Shown here: positions 28,048 through 35,742 of the stretch, piece after piece | Numbering within the stretch: the stretch's first letter is position 1 | How the letters are laid out: each line of letters begins with the position of its first letter | Assembly (NCBI RefSeq): GCF_004795015.1 | Contig: NZ_SSBI01000002.1 | Location: 222,905-286,904, forward strand | Direction: 5' to 3' | DNA from: Streptomyces sp. A1277 | Lineage (GTDB): Bacteria > Actinomycetota > Actinomycetes > Streptomycetales > Streptomycetaceae | DNA: 64,000 bases | Position numbers and translations under genes: made by a program | The notes under the pieces: generated by a model | Told to the model about the DNA's origin: nothing | Databases searched by the model: none | The model's input: only the letters and a program-made list of their open reading frames with translations

Positions 28048-28091
28048 CGACGAAGTCACTTTGTCCGATTTCTACCAGATGTGAGTCGTCG
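28048..28091. promoter_or_regulatory. Imperfect inverted repeat in the molybdenum hydroxylase promoter
   Basis: CGACGAAGTCAC (28048-28059) is mirrored by GTGAGTCGTCG (28081-28091) across a 21-bp A+T-richer core, immediately upstream of the first operon gene. Operator function is inferred from position only. Confidence 0.35.
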
Positions 28092-28127
28092 TACCGTGCC
28101 CCACCGGGACCGCCGCAGGCGTTCGGC

Positions 28128-28517
28128 CTACTTGTTGTCCAGCCGCAGCCGCACTTCTTCCTCCTGGTCGCCGGAGACGGTGCCCACGACCTGCACCGCG
28201 AAGGCGTCGGCCAGGCCCTGCCGGAGCCGGTCCACGGCCTGGTAGCCGCCCTGGACCTCGGCGGTGACGGGAGCACCTAGGGTCACGGAGCCCGAGACCG
28301 TCCGGGTCTCGGACACATCGACGGTGGCGGTCCAGGCGGTGGGCCGCTTGGACGCGGCCTCGTGGGGAATGTCGGCCGAGGACCGGTCGGTGGTGAAGGC
28401 GGCCCGCAGCACGTCGAAGACCGTACGCGCGTCGTCCTCCGGGCAGTCGCTGACGACGACCGAGACCTCCTGGTCGTGGTGGTTCTCCGCCGCCTGCTGC
28501 TCCTGTGTGCTGTTCAC
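28128..28517 (-). CDS. Conserved hypothetical protein, 129 aa
   Basis: A 129-residue cytosolic protein I do not recognise. A hydrophilic Gln/Glu/His-rich N-terminus precedes alternating beta-type segments (VSVVVSDCPEDDARTVFDVL, then WTATVDVS, TVSGSVTLGAPVTAEVQGGY) ending VRLRLDNK, suggesting a small alpha/beta domain. GTG 28517 has GGAAGG 6 nt upstream. Its stop is about 85 bp upstream of the molybdenum hydroxylase operon in the same direction, but the intervening inverted repeat suggests separate control. Confidence 0.65.
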   Translation of the reverse strand: MNSTQEQQAAENHHDQEVSVVVSDCPEDDARTVFDVLRAAFTTDRSSADIPHEAASKRPTAWTATVDVSETRTVSGSVTLGAPVTAEVQGGYQAVDRLRQGLADAFAVQVVGTVSGDQEEEVRLRLDNK

Positions 28518-28667
28518 GCTGTTCCTTCCGAAGGGATCAATGCCGTCCCCTCCAGGCTTACCCCGTGAGCAGGCGGGTGCGACATGAGCGGCCCGGGGCC
28601 CCGCCACGGCGGCCGATCGGACCGTACGCCGGCCGAAACTTTTTCTGTATGTATATCCACTTAAAAC

Positions 28668-29054
28668 ATGAATTCGATCTCCACTCCGAGTGACGCCCGC
28701 GTCCTGGGGTATCCGGCAAGCATGGATGTTTCGGATGGAGCCCTGAATTCCCTGGCAGTCACCCTCGCGGACGGACGCGGAGCGACCGGAATCGTGCTGG
28801 GGGTGATCGGTGTGCTCCTGGTGGCTTTGCTGATCGGCGCCTTCTGGCTGGGCAAGCGACGGCACGACCAGGAGCTGCCCCCGCCCCGGCCGGACGAGCA
28901 GCCGGTCGGGCCGGAGCACCGCAGCCACGCCGAGCAGAACGACGTCCACGGCGACGACCACTTCCCGGCCGACGGCAGGGGACTCTCGCCGTACGAGCTC
29001 GGCGACAGCGGCAACGAGCCGATCCGCCACGAGGACGACGACAAGCGCGAGTGA
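28668..29054 (+). CDS. DUF6479-like small membrane protein
   Basis: A 128-residue protein with one transmembrane segment (GIVLGVIGVLLVALLIGAFW) followed by KRR and a long acidic, Pro/His-rich cytoplasmic tail. This layout is typical of the DUF6479 family of Streptomyces; function is unknown. The ATG at 28668 lacks a ribosome site; ATG 28722 is an alternative that still keeps the membrane helix. The upstream 40 bp (28630-28670) is strikingly A+T rich, with TATATC as a possible -10 box. Confidence 0.7.
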   Translation: MNSISTPSDARVLGYPASMDVSDGALNSLAVTLADGRGATGIVLGVIGVLLVALLIGAFWLGKRRHDQELPPPRPDEQPVGPEHRSHAEQNDVHGDDHFPADGRGLSPYELGDSGNEPIRHEDDDKRE

Positions 29055-29160
29055 CCCCCGAGCGGCGGGCGGCGGCGCGTGTTGCGGGCGCCGCCGCCCG
29101 CGGTGAGGCTGGTGAGGGCCCCGGCACACCTGCCGCACCCCTGATGAAGGCAGTAGCACC

Positions 29161-29988
29161 ATGACCCCAAGCACCTCCGGCGCGGCGCCCGCACGGGCGG
29201 CTCTGACCGGGTCTGCGGCCCCCTGCTGGGTCAATCTCATGACCCGGGACCTGGAGTCCGCCCAGGAGTTCTACGGCCCGGTGATGGGCTGGACCTTCCG
29301 CCCGGGCCGGCTCGGCCAGGACTTCTCGGTGGCCCGCCGCGGTGACGTCCCGGTCGCCGGTATCGGCGCCGTGGCCACAGCCTTCCGCGTCGCGGTGGCC
29401 TGGACCCCGTACTTCGCCGTCCGGGACGCCGACGTGGCCGCCTCCCGCATCCGGGAGCGCAGCGGCACGGTGGCGGTGGGGCCGCTGGCGCTCGGCAAGG
29501 GGCGCGGCGCGCTGGCCGCCGACCGGGACGGTGCCGGGTTCGGCATCTGGGAGCGGACCGAGCCGACGACGTCACCGCCCGCGCCGGACGGCCATGCGCA
29601 CGCGTGGCTGCGGCTGCGCACCCGCAGCGCCTTCGACGCCGCGATCTTCTACGGCGAGGTCCTAGACTGGGCGAGCGGAAAGCCGGGCGCCTGCGAGGTG
29701 GCCTACGCCAAGGACGAGGTCGTCGTGCGGTGCGGGGGGCGCCAGCTGGCCCGGATCAGCTCGGGTGCGGTCGAGACGGCCCCGGACCCGCTGGTCCGCC
29801 CGCACTGGCAGGTGAACTTCCCCGTGGCCGACGTGGGCGCCACGATCCAAACGGCACGCGAGCACGGGGGCTCGCTCGTGGAGGAGCTGACCCGCGCCGA
29901 GGGCCGGGAGGCGACGCTGATCGACCCGGACGGCGGACTGTTCACCGTCACGGACGTCCACCGCGCCTCGGACGCCGGCCCGGCCTGA
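29161..29988 (+). CDS. VOC-superfamily protein with two glyoxalase-like domains
   Basis: A 275-residue tandem VOC (vicinal oxygen chelate) protein. Domain 1 begins PCWVNLMTRDLESAQEFYGP; domain 2 begins HAWLRLRTRSAFDAAIFYGE, and each ends with a beta-strand stretch such as ATLIDPDGGLFTVTDV. The pattern fits the glyoxalase/hydroxylase-type proteins that Streptomyces places in stress or secondary-metabolism regions. The metal ligands typical of enzymes are not obvious, so it may bind rather than transform a ligand. Its last 54 bp lie inside an exact 83-bp duplication. Confidence 0.85.
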   Translation: MTPSTSGAAPARAALTGSAAPCWVNLMTRDLESAQEFYGPVMGWTFRPGRLGQDFSVARRGDVPVAGIGAVATAFRVAVAWTPYFAVRDADVAASRIRERSGTVAVGPLALGKGRGALAADRDGAGFGIWERTEPTTSPPAPDGHAHAWLRLRTRSAFDAAIFYGEVLDWASGKPGACEVAYAKDEVVVRCGGRQLARISSGAVETAPDPLVRPHWQVNFPVADVGATIQTAREHGGSLVEELTRAEGREATLIDPDGGLFTVTDVHRASDAGPA

Positions 29989-30106
29989 CAGCACGCTCAG
30001 GCGACCGGCAGCACCAGGTCGATGGACTGTTCACCGTCACGGACGTCCACCGCGCCTCGGACGCCGGCCCGGCCTGACAGCACGCTCAGGCGACCGGCAG
30101 CACCAG
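29935..30106. repeat. Exact 83-bp direct duplication across convergent gene ends
   Basis: 29935-30017 and 30024-30106 are identical over 83 bp, separated by GTCGAT. The unit contains the last 17 codons and stop of the VOC gene and the last codons of the convergent GNAT gene. The second copy holds the real GNAT 3' end; the first holds the real VOC 3' end. Confidence 0.95.
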
Positions 30107-30577
30107 CTCGGGGCGGTCCCACATCACCGCCGGGGGCGTGGCCCGCACGGTGCCGGTCCGCTGCGCGCCCACGCTCAGGTAGAAGCCCTCCGCCGGAGGG
30201 TGCGAGACGACGCGTACGCCGGGCACCCCCCGGGCGACGGCCTCCTGGCGCAGGTGGCCGATCAGGAGCCGCCCGGTGCCGGTGCCCTGCGCGTCGTCGG
30301 CGACGAAGAGCAGGTCCAGCTCGGGCGGGTCCAGGACCAGCGCGTAGAAACCGAGCACCCGCCCCGTCGTCTCCTGCTCGGCCGCGAAGACCGCGTGCGC
30401 CTCGATGTAGTCCGGCCCCACCCGGTATCCGGCGACCATGGGTGCGTACGGGCCCTCGTACGCACGCGAGGACCGGACCAGCCGGGTGAGGCGCTTCGCG
30501 TCCCGCGCGGTCGCCCGCCGGATACGGACCGGGCCGCCGGACGTGCGGCGGCCCGTCGGCGTAACGCTTGATCTCAT
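30086..30577 (-). CDS. GNAT-family N-acetyltransferase
   Basis: A 163-residue acetyltransferase. It starts VRIRRATARDAKRLTRL after a short leader. The acetyl-CoA pyrophosphate loop is represented by LLFVADDAQGTGTGRLLIGH (Q/GxGxG/A type) and the C-terminal motif is VRVVSHPPAEGFYLSVGAQR. The substrate is unknown. ATG 30577 was chosen because TAATAC lies 7 nt upstream, giving a likely leaderless transcript; an in-frame Met at 30595 is possible. The 3' end overlaps the second copy of the 83-bp duplication. Confidence 0.82.
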   Translation of the reverse strand: MRSSVTPTGRRTSGGPVRIRRATARDAKRLTRLVRSSRAYEGPYAPMVAGYRVGPDYIEAHAVFAAEQETTGRVLGFYALVLDPPELDLLFVADDAQGTGTGRLLIGHLRQEAVARGVPGVRVVSHPPAEGFYLSVGAQRTGTVRATPPAVMWDRPELVLPVA

Positions 30578-30583
30578 GGGGCG

Positions 30584-30590
30584 AGTATTA
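30584..30590 (-). promoter_or_regulatory. -10 box TAATACT for a leaderless GNAT transcript
   Basis: TAATACT read on the minus strand ends 6 nt before the ATG at 30577, and there is no ribosome site. Confidence 0.4.
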
Positions 30591-30623
30591 CGCATCCGCC
30601 GGCGACAGGGACTCGGGCCGGTC

Positions 30624-31025
30624 TCAGGAGGCGCGCGCCTCGCGCCACTCCTCGACCAGGGCGGCCACGTCGAACGGCCGCAGGTTGAGCAGCGGTCCGG
30701 GCGGTGGACGGCGCACGGCCGCGTGGATCTTCTCGTTCACCTCGGTCAGCACCCGCCGCACCTCGGCCTCCGTCCGGATCTCCGGCAGACGGGCGAGGAC
30801 GTCCTCGGCCTCCTTGCGCAGCGCCAGCGCCGGCGGGAGCACCGACACCCCTTCGCGCTGCATCTTCGCCTTGATCCACCACGTCTCGTCGTACGGGGCG
30901 CTCAGCGCTTCGAGGGGCTTGCCGAATCCTGGCAGCCGGGAGATGTCACCACGCTGTTCCGACTCCCGGATCTGCTGGTCGACCCAGGATTCGAAGCTGA
31001 CACCCGCGGGTTTGCGCTCGGTCAC
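30624..31025 (-). CDS. DUF1992 protein (DnaJ-homologue subfamily C member 28-like)
   Basis: A 133-residue helical protein matching DUF1992: SFESWVDQQIRESEQRGDIS near the N-terminus, then LPGFGKPLEALSAPYDETWW and KAKMQREGVSVLPPALALRK. The family is shared with eukaryotic DNAJC28, but this protein has no J domain and its role is unknown. GTG 31025 is preceded by GAGGGG. It is the minus-strand neighbour of the GNAT gene (about 46 bp gap). Confidence 0.85.
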   Translation of the reverse strand: MTERKPAGVSFESWVDQQIRESEQRGDISRLPGFGKPLEALSAPYDETWWIKAKMQREGVSVLPPALALRKEAEDVLARLPEIRTEAEVRRVLTEVNEKIHAAVRRPPPGPLLNLRPFDVAALVEEWREARAS

Positions 31026-31183
31026 CGTGATCCGCCCCTCTCGGAGGACTCCTGCTGCGGCCCCACCAGCCTACCGGGGCGGCCCATCGGCGACGGGCGC
31101 GTCCCGAACGCGTCGAACGCGTTCGCAGGGGTACACGAGCGTCACGCCCGGCCGAGAACGGAGCCGGGCGACCAACCGAAAGG

Positions 31184-31238
31184 GATGGTGGGAGTGGAAC
31201 ACAGCGACTTGCGGACCGACTACCGCCGGGGGTGGTGA
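31184..31238 (+). CDS. Possible 17-codon leader peptide
   Basis: ATG 31184 opens MVGVEHSDLRTDYRRGW, ending in TGA at 31236-31238, 2 nt before the next ATG. GAAAGGG abuts the ATG; a GTG three codons in has better spacing from GGGATGG. It may serve translational coupling to the downstream gene. Coding potential is too short to prove. Confidence 0.3.
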
Positions 31239-31240
31239 CC

Positions 31241-31816
31241 ATGACGACCCTCGTGATCATCCTCGCGGTCGTCGTGGTGGTGGCCGCCGGACTGTTCTTC
31301 GCCTTCGGCCGGAAGACCGGCGGGCATGGGCTGCGGCGCCGCTTCGGGCCCGAGTACGACCGTGCCGTCGACCGGCACGACGGCGACACCAAGGCCGCCG
31401 AACACGAGCTGAGCGAGCGGCTGAAGCGTCACCGCTCGCTGGACGAGCGCCCGTTGACCCCCGAGGCCAGGGACGAGTACACCGCCCGCTGGGCGCGGAT
31501 CCAGGACCGATTCGTCGACTCGCCGCAGCAGGCGGTGGCCGATGCCGACGCGCTCCTCGCGGAACTGGCCCGGGACCTGGGCTTCCCCGACGGCAAGGAC
31601 TTCGGCGAGCAGAGCGACGCGCTCTCCGTCCACCACGCCGAACACGTCCACGGCTACCGGCGCGTCCACGCCGCCCGGCGGGGCGAGGGCGACACGGAGG
31701 AGATGAGGGAGGCCCTGGTCGAGGCCCGCGGCCTCTTCGACGTCCTCGTATCGAACGGCACGGACGCCCCGGTTAGCCGGGACCCCCACCATGCGGAAGG
31801 AAGTGGCACGGCATGA
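31241..31816 (+). CDS. Membrane-anchored protein with FVxSP helical domain
   Basis: A 191-residue protein with an N-terminal transmembrane anchor (TLVIILAVVVVVAAGLFFAF) and a charged soluble domain. The segment DRFVDSPQQAVADADALLAE in the middle is repeated as a variant in the next gene product, indicating a shared helical module. A second helical stretch follows (HVHGYRRVHAARRGEGDTEE). I recognise it as a conserved streptomycete hypothetical, without function. GGGGGTGG precedes ATG 31241. It overlaps the next gene by 4 bp (ATGA). Confidence 0.75.
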   Translation: MTTLVIILAVVVVVAAGLFFAFGRKTGGHGLRRRFGPEYDRAVDRHDGDTKAAEHELSERLKRHRSLDERPLTPEARDEYTARWARIQDRFVDSPQQAVADADALLAELARDLGFPDGKDFGEQSDALSVHHAEHVHGYRRVHAARRGEGDTEEMREALVEARGLFDVLVSNGTDAPVSRDPHHAEGSGTA

Positions 31817-32397
31817 CGAAGGACACCGACCGCACACCGCGGACCCCCGCCGCGGCTCCCGGAGCGCCCACGAACCGCCCGGCCGTCGCCGACACCGGTA
31901 CGGGGGCCGCGCGCCCCTCGGACGACGTCCCGGCCCGCCCCCCGCAGATGGCGGCCCCCGCCCCCTCGGGCACCGGGCACGCGGCGCCGGAGGTCTCGAC
32001 CCGGGCCGCTGACACCGGGCGCACGGCACCGGACACCCCGACCGGCGCAACGGACACCGACCGAACGGCGACCGGACACGAACCGGCCGACGGCGCCACG
32101 GCGCACGGCGCGCCCGACGCGGCGCAGCCCCTGCTGCCGACCGGTGACCAGGACAAGCTGGCCCACCGCCTCCAGCAGGCGGTCGCGGACTTCGTCGAAA
32201 GCCCGCACCGGGCCGTCGAGGAGGCCGAATCCACCTTCGACGCGGTCGTCACCGGGCTCACGGACGCGCTCCAGGAGCGCCGCCGCACCCTGCACGTCGC
32301 GGGGCAGGACGACGGGGACCCCGGGACGCGGACCGAGGAGCTGCGGGTCACCCTGCAGCACTACCGCGACATCACCGAACGGCTTCTGAAGGTGTGA
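31813..32397 (+). CDS. Hypothetical protein: disordered N-terminus plus FVxSP helical domain
   Basis: A 194-residue protein. About 110 N-terminal residues are Thr/Ala/Pro/Asp rich with no predicted structure. The C-terminal 80 residues contain VADFVESPHRAVEEAESTFD, which aligns with DRFVDSPQQAVADADALLAE of the preceding protein, and end HYRDITERLLKV. No signal or membrane segment. Coupled to the upstream gene by ATGA overlap, so the membrane-anchored and soluble partners are likely made together. Confidence 0.75.
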   Translation: MTKDTDRTPRTPAAAPGAPTNRPAVADTGTGAARPSDDVPARPPQMAAPAPSGTGHAAPEVSTRAADTGRTAPDTPTGATDTDRTATGHEPADGATAHGAPDAAQPLLPTGDQDKLAHRLQQAVADFVESPHRAVEEAESTFDAVVTGLTDALQERRRTLHVAGQDDGDPGTRTEELRVTLQHYRDITERLLKV

Positions 32398-32419
32398 GGG
32401 GCGCGGCTCCCCCACACCC

Positions 32420-32462
32420 GGCACTCTGCCCCCGGCACATCCCGTGCCGGGGGCAGAGTGCC
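32420..32462. terminator. Strong bidirectional terminator
   Basis: Perfect 19-bp stem with a 5-nt loop (ATCCC) between the convergent 31813-32397 gene and the phosphatase gene. Confidence 0.8.
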
Positions 32463-32476
32463 GTGCCGGGAGGCCG

Positions 32477-33280
32477 CTACGGGCGGGCGTAGACGACCAG
32501 TTCGCTGCGCAGGCGCCGCAGCGTGGGGCCGGGGACGCGCAGGCAGTCGCGCACATAGCCGTCCAGACCGCCCCAGCGCTCGTCCATGGCGTCCAGCGCC
32601 GTGTCGAGGTAACGGGGGCGGACCTCGATGATGGCGGACGCGATCTCGGGGTCGCCGCCCGCGTCGAGGAAGCCCTGCACGTACGGCCGGTAGGCGGCCC
32701 GCACCACCGGGTTCACCGCCAGGAACTCCTGGCGCACGACGTCCCGTGAGGCGCCGAGGATCAGGAGCAATAGGGCGGCCCCCCAGCCGGCGCGGCCCTT
32801 GCCCGTCGCGCAGTGGAAGAGCACCGGGCGCGCGGCGGTGTCGGCGGCCGTGTCGATGAAGGCGCGGTACGCGGCCGCGGCACCCGGTGAGAGCACCATC
32901 TGCCGGTAGGACTGGGCGAACACCTCCTCGGCCCTGCCGTTCCCGAGCAGTCGTTCGGCCTCCACCGGGTCCGCGAGCAGCGCGCGGAAACGGGCGGGGG
33001 CCACACCCGGGTTCTCCCCCAGCACGTCGGCGACGAACAGCCGGGCGCCGGGCGGGAGGGTGTCGGGCGCCGAGCCGCGCTCGTCCGCGCTGCGCAGATC
33101 GACGACCGTACGGATGCCGAGTGCGGCCACGGCGGCGTCGTCCACCGGGTCCAGCCCGCTGAGCCGGCCGGAGCGCAGCAGCACACCCTGTCGCACCTGC
33201 CGGCCGGGGCCCAGGGGGATGCCTCCCAGGTCGCGCAGATTGAGGGCGGAAGCGGTCGGGACGGCCCTGACGGTCTGCAC
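32477..33280 (-). CDS. Tyrosine-specific protein phosphatase (PF13350 type)
   Basis: A 267-residue phosphatase of the bacterial lipid/protein tyrosine phosphatase group (PtpB/IphP-like). It begins NLRDLGGIPLGPGRQVR with VLLRSGRLSGL, the usual N-terminal signature. The active-site loop is HCATGKGRAGW (Cys-x5-Arg intact); the residue after Arg is Ala where most members have Thr/Ser. GTG 33280 was chosen from GAGGAAA upstream. The substrate could be phosphotyrosine, phosphoserine or phosphoinositide. Confidence 0.85.
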   Translation of the reverse strand: MQTVRAVPTASALNLRDLGGIPLGPGRQVRQGVLLRSGRLSGLDPVDDAAVAALGIRTVVDLRSADERGSAPDTLPPGARLFVADVLGENPGVAPARFRALLADPVEAERLLGNGRAEEVFAQSYRQMVLSPGAAAAYRAFIDTAADTAARPVLFHCATGKGRAGWGAALLLLILGASRDVVRQEFLAVNPVVRAAYRPYVQGFLDAGGDPEIASAIIEVRPRYLDTALDAMDERWGGLDGYVRDCLRVPGPTLRRLRSELVVYARP

Positions 33281-33523
33281 GATGGGTTTCCTCTTTTCCC
33301 GACACGAATCCGAATCGACTGTTCGGCTTGGCCGGATCAAAAGTCGCATGATGTCGGCAAATCGACAAAGTAAAACGCCGGGGATCTTCGATCGGGCGCG
33401 GCAGGGCGGACGGCCGGCGGAGGCGCCGTTTCCCGCTCCCCCTCCTGTTCACCTGGAGATGACCTGGAGGCGGAATAGCGGCGGAATGGAGTGCCTGTGG
33501 GGCGTGGCGCCCGCAAACCCCCC

Positions 33524-33741
33524 TCATTCCGCCATTGCCCACTCCCTCCGGGCCTCGGATTCCGCGTCGGCGAGAACGCCCCGCCGCTTCAGCGCGACGG
33601 CCTGCTCCGGGGCCGGGGCCGGCGCGAGGGCATCGCCGAACCGGCTGCCGGGAAGGCGGCGACGAGGTGCTCCACTGGTCCCACAGCCACGGGCGTGTCC
33701 TCTCCGGATGGATGGATTGCCAGCAGCATAACTTCGGGCAT
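33524..33741 (-). pseudogene. Possible small hypothetical gene, frame apparently broken
   Basis: ATG 33741 reads MPEVMLLAIHPSGEDTPVAV with GPVEHLVAAFPAAGSAMP, then that frame becomes Arg/Pro-rich nonsense. Another frame from about 33640 reads APEQAVALKRRGVLADAESE and RREWAMAE to a stop at 33524. Together they look like one about 70-80-residue protein split by a frameshift. CATAGT 10 nt upstream could be a -10 box. Unrecognised family; low confidence. Confidence 0.3.
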
Positions 33742-33872
33742 TCAGTGGTGCACTATGACAAAGCGCCACCCGGCGAAAGGCAGGGCCGACGCGACCGTGT
33801 GTGAAGGATCAGGTGCTGTGAGGGAGGGCAAGGTCACAGGCCGACGCACTGCTGCACCCACGGGACCTGCCC

Positions 33873-33878
33873 TAGCAT
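33873..33878 (+). promoter_or_regulatory. -10 box TAGCAT for mutA
   Basis: TAGCAT ends 7 nt before the mutA ATG (33886) with no ribosome site between, so the mutA transcript is probably leaderless or nearly so. Confidence 0.4.
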
Positions 33879-33885
33879 CTGGGCC

Positions 33886-35742
33886 ATGACGGTCCAGCCT
33901 GCTGACGGGCTTTCGCTGGCCGCCGGATTCCCTGACCCCGCCCATGAGCAATGGCAGAGCCTCGTCGAGGGTGTGCTTCGCAAATCGGGCAAGGATGTCT
34001 CGGGACCGGCCGCCGAGGAAGCGCTGTCCACCACGGTGGAGGACGGGCTCATCACCCGCCCCCTCTACACCTCGCGCGACGACGCGCCCGATACCGGTCT
34101 CCCCGGCTTCGCCCCCTTCACTCGCGGCAGCAAGCCCGAGGGGTCCACGACGGACGGCTGGGGGGTACGCCAGCGGCACGCGTACACGGATCCCGCCCGC
34201 CTCAACGAGGCCGTGCTCACGGACCTGGAGAACGGTGTCACCTCGCTGTGGCTGGCCGTCGGCGGCGCCGACGGCGTACCGGTGTCCGGTCTGGAGCGGG
34301 CTCTGGACGGCGTACTCCTCGACCTGGCGCCCATCGTCCTGGACGCGGGCGCCGAACTGGACGCGGCGGCAACCGAGTTGCTGCGGCTGCACGCGGAGCG
34401 CGGGGTACCGGCGGGGCAGGTGCGGGGCAGCCTCGGCGCCGATCCGCTGGGGCGGGCCGCGCGCACCGGGACCGAGCCGGAGCTGACGGCGGCCGTCGGC
34501 TGGGCGCGGCGCTGCGCGCAGGAGTACCCCGGGCTGCGGGCGATCGTCGTGGACGCCATGCCGTACCACGAGGCCGGCGGCTCGGCGGCCCAGGAGCTGG
34601 GCGCGTCGCTGGCCACGGGCGTCGCCTATCTGCGGGCGCTGACGGATGCGGGGCTCGGCCTCGAAGAGGCGTGCGGGCAGCTGGAATTCCGGTACGCGGC
34701 CACCGCCGACCAGTTCCTGACGATCGCCAAGCTGCGCGCGGCGCGCCGGCTGTGGGCGCGGGTCGCCGAGGCATGCGGAGCCCCGGGCACGGGCGCCCAG
34801 CGGCAGCACGCGGTGACGTCGCCGGTGATGATGACGCGGCGCGACCCGTGGGTGAACATGCTGCGCACCACGCTGGCGAGTCTCGGCGCGGGGGTCGGCG
34901 GAGCCGACGCGGTGACCGTGCTGCCCTTCGATCACGCGCTGGGCCTGCCCGACGCGTTCGCCCGGCGCATCGCCCGCAACACCTCGACGATCCTGCTGGA
35001 GGAGTCGCATCTGGCCCGGGTCATCGACCCGGCCGGCGGTTCCTGGTACGTGGAGCGGCTGACCGACGAACTCGCGGGCGCCGCCTGGGCGTTCTTCCAG
35101 GAGATCGAGCGGGCGGGCGGCCAGGCGGCCGCGCTGGGCTCGGGGCTGGTCGCGGAGCGGATCGCGGCCACCTGGGAGGCGCGCAGCAAGGACCTGGCGC
35201 GGCGCAAGGAGCCGATCACCGGCGTCAGCGAGTTCCCCTCGCTGAACGAGCGCCCGGTGGAGCGCGAGCCGCTGCCGGCGGTCCCCGTGGGCGGCGGGCT
35301 TCCCGTGGTCCGGCGCGACGAGGCGTTCGAGGCGCTGCGAGCGCGCTCGGACGCCCGTCTGGCGGCGACCGGCAGCCGGCCGCGGGTGTTCATCGCGGCG
35401 CTCGGCCCGGCCGCGGCGCACACCGCGCGGGCCTCGTTCGCCGCGAATCTCTTCCAGGCGGGCGGCATCGAGCCCGTGCACGAGCCGGTGCGGGTGGACG
35501 CGTCGTCGGTGGCCGAGGCTTTCGCGGCCTCGGGGACGGATGTGGCGTGCCTGTGCTCCACCGACGCCCTCTACGCCGAACAGGCCGACGAGGTCGCCCG
35601 GGCGCTGGTCGCGGCGGGCGCGCGGCGCCTGTACCTGGCGGGGCGGCCCGGCGAGTACAGCGGCGTCGACGAGTACGTCTTCGCCGGCTGCGACGCGGTG
35701 GCCGTGCTCTCTTCCCTTCTCGACCGTATGGGTGTGGCGTAA
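33886..35742 (+). CDS. mutA: Methylmalonyl-CoA mutase small (beta) subunit
   Basis: A 618-residue non-catalytic partner of MutB. It has the TIM-barrel of methylmalonyl-CoA mutase ([20 protein letters not shown], then [20 protein letters not shown], then [13 protein letters not shown]) but the C-terminal Rossmann domain lacks the B12-ligand motif DxHxxG. Heterodimeric mutases interconvert methylmalonyl-CoA and succinyl-CoA, linking propionyl-CoA/odd-chain and branched amino-acid breakdown to the TCA cycle and supplying methylmalonyl-CoA for polyketides. Its stop overlaps the mutB start by one base (TAATG). Confidence 0.95.
   Translation: MTVQPADGLSLAAGFPDPAHEQWQSLVEGVLRKSGKDVSGPAAEEALSTTVEDGLITRPLYTSRDDAPDTGLPGFAPFTRGSKPEGSTTDGWGVRQRHAYTDPARLNEAVLTDLENGVTSLWLAVGGADGVPVSGLERALDGVLLDLAPIVLDAGAELDAAATELLRLHAERGVPAGQVRGSLGADPLGRAARTGTEPELTAAVGWARRCAQEYPGLRAIVVDAMPYHEAGGSAAQELGASLATGVAYLRALTDAGLGLEEACGQLEFRYAATADQFLTIAKLRAARRLWARVAEACGAPGTGAQRQHAVTSPVMMTRRDPWVNMLRTTLASLGAGVGGADAVTVLPFDHALGLPDAFARRIARNTSTILLEESHLARVIDPAGGSWYVERLTDELAGAAWAFFQEIERAGGQAAALGSGLVAERIAATWEARSKDLARRKEPITGVSEFPSLNERPVEREPLPAVPVGGGLPVVRRDEAFEALRARSDARLAATGSRPRVFIAALGPAAAHTARASFAANLFQAGGIEPVHEPVRVDASSVAEAFAASGTDVACLCSTDALYAEQADEVARALVAAGARRLYLAGRPGEYSGVDEYVFAGCDAVAVLSSLLDRMGVA

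Larger units (their letters stand above)
33281..33885. other. 605-bp gap before mutA
   Basis: No confident gene. It holds the phosphatase promoter region (A+T-rich near 33320-33380), one possible frameshifted small minus-strand gene (33524-33741) and the mutA promoter near its right end. Confidence 0.5.

Noticed and set aside
33951..35741. Upstream extension of the mutB frame through mutA
   Set aside because: MutB homology begins at [12 protein letters not shown] (35742); the upstream part is out-of-frame mutA.
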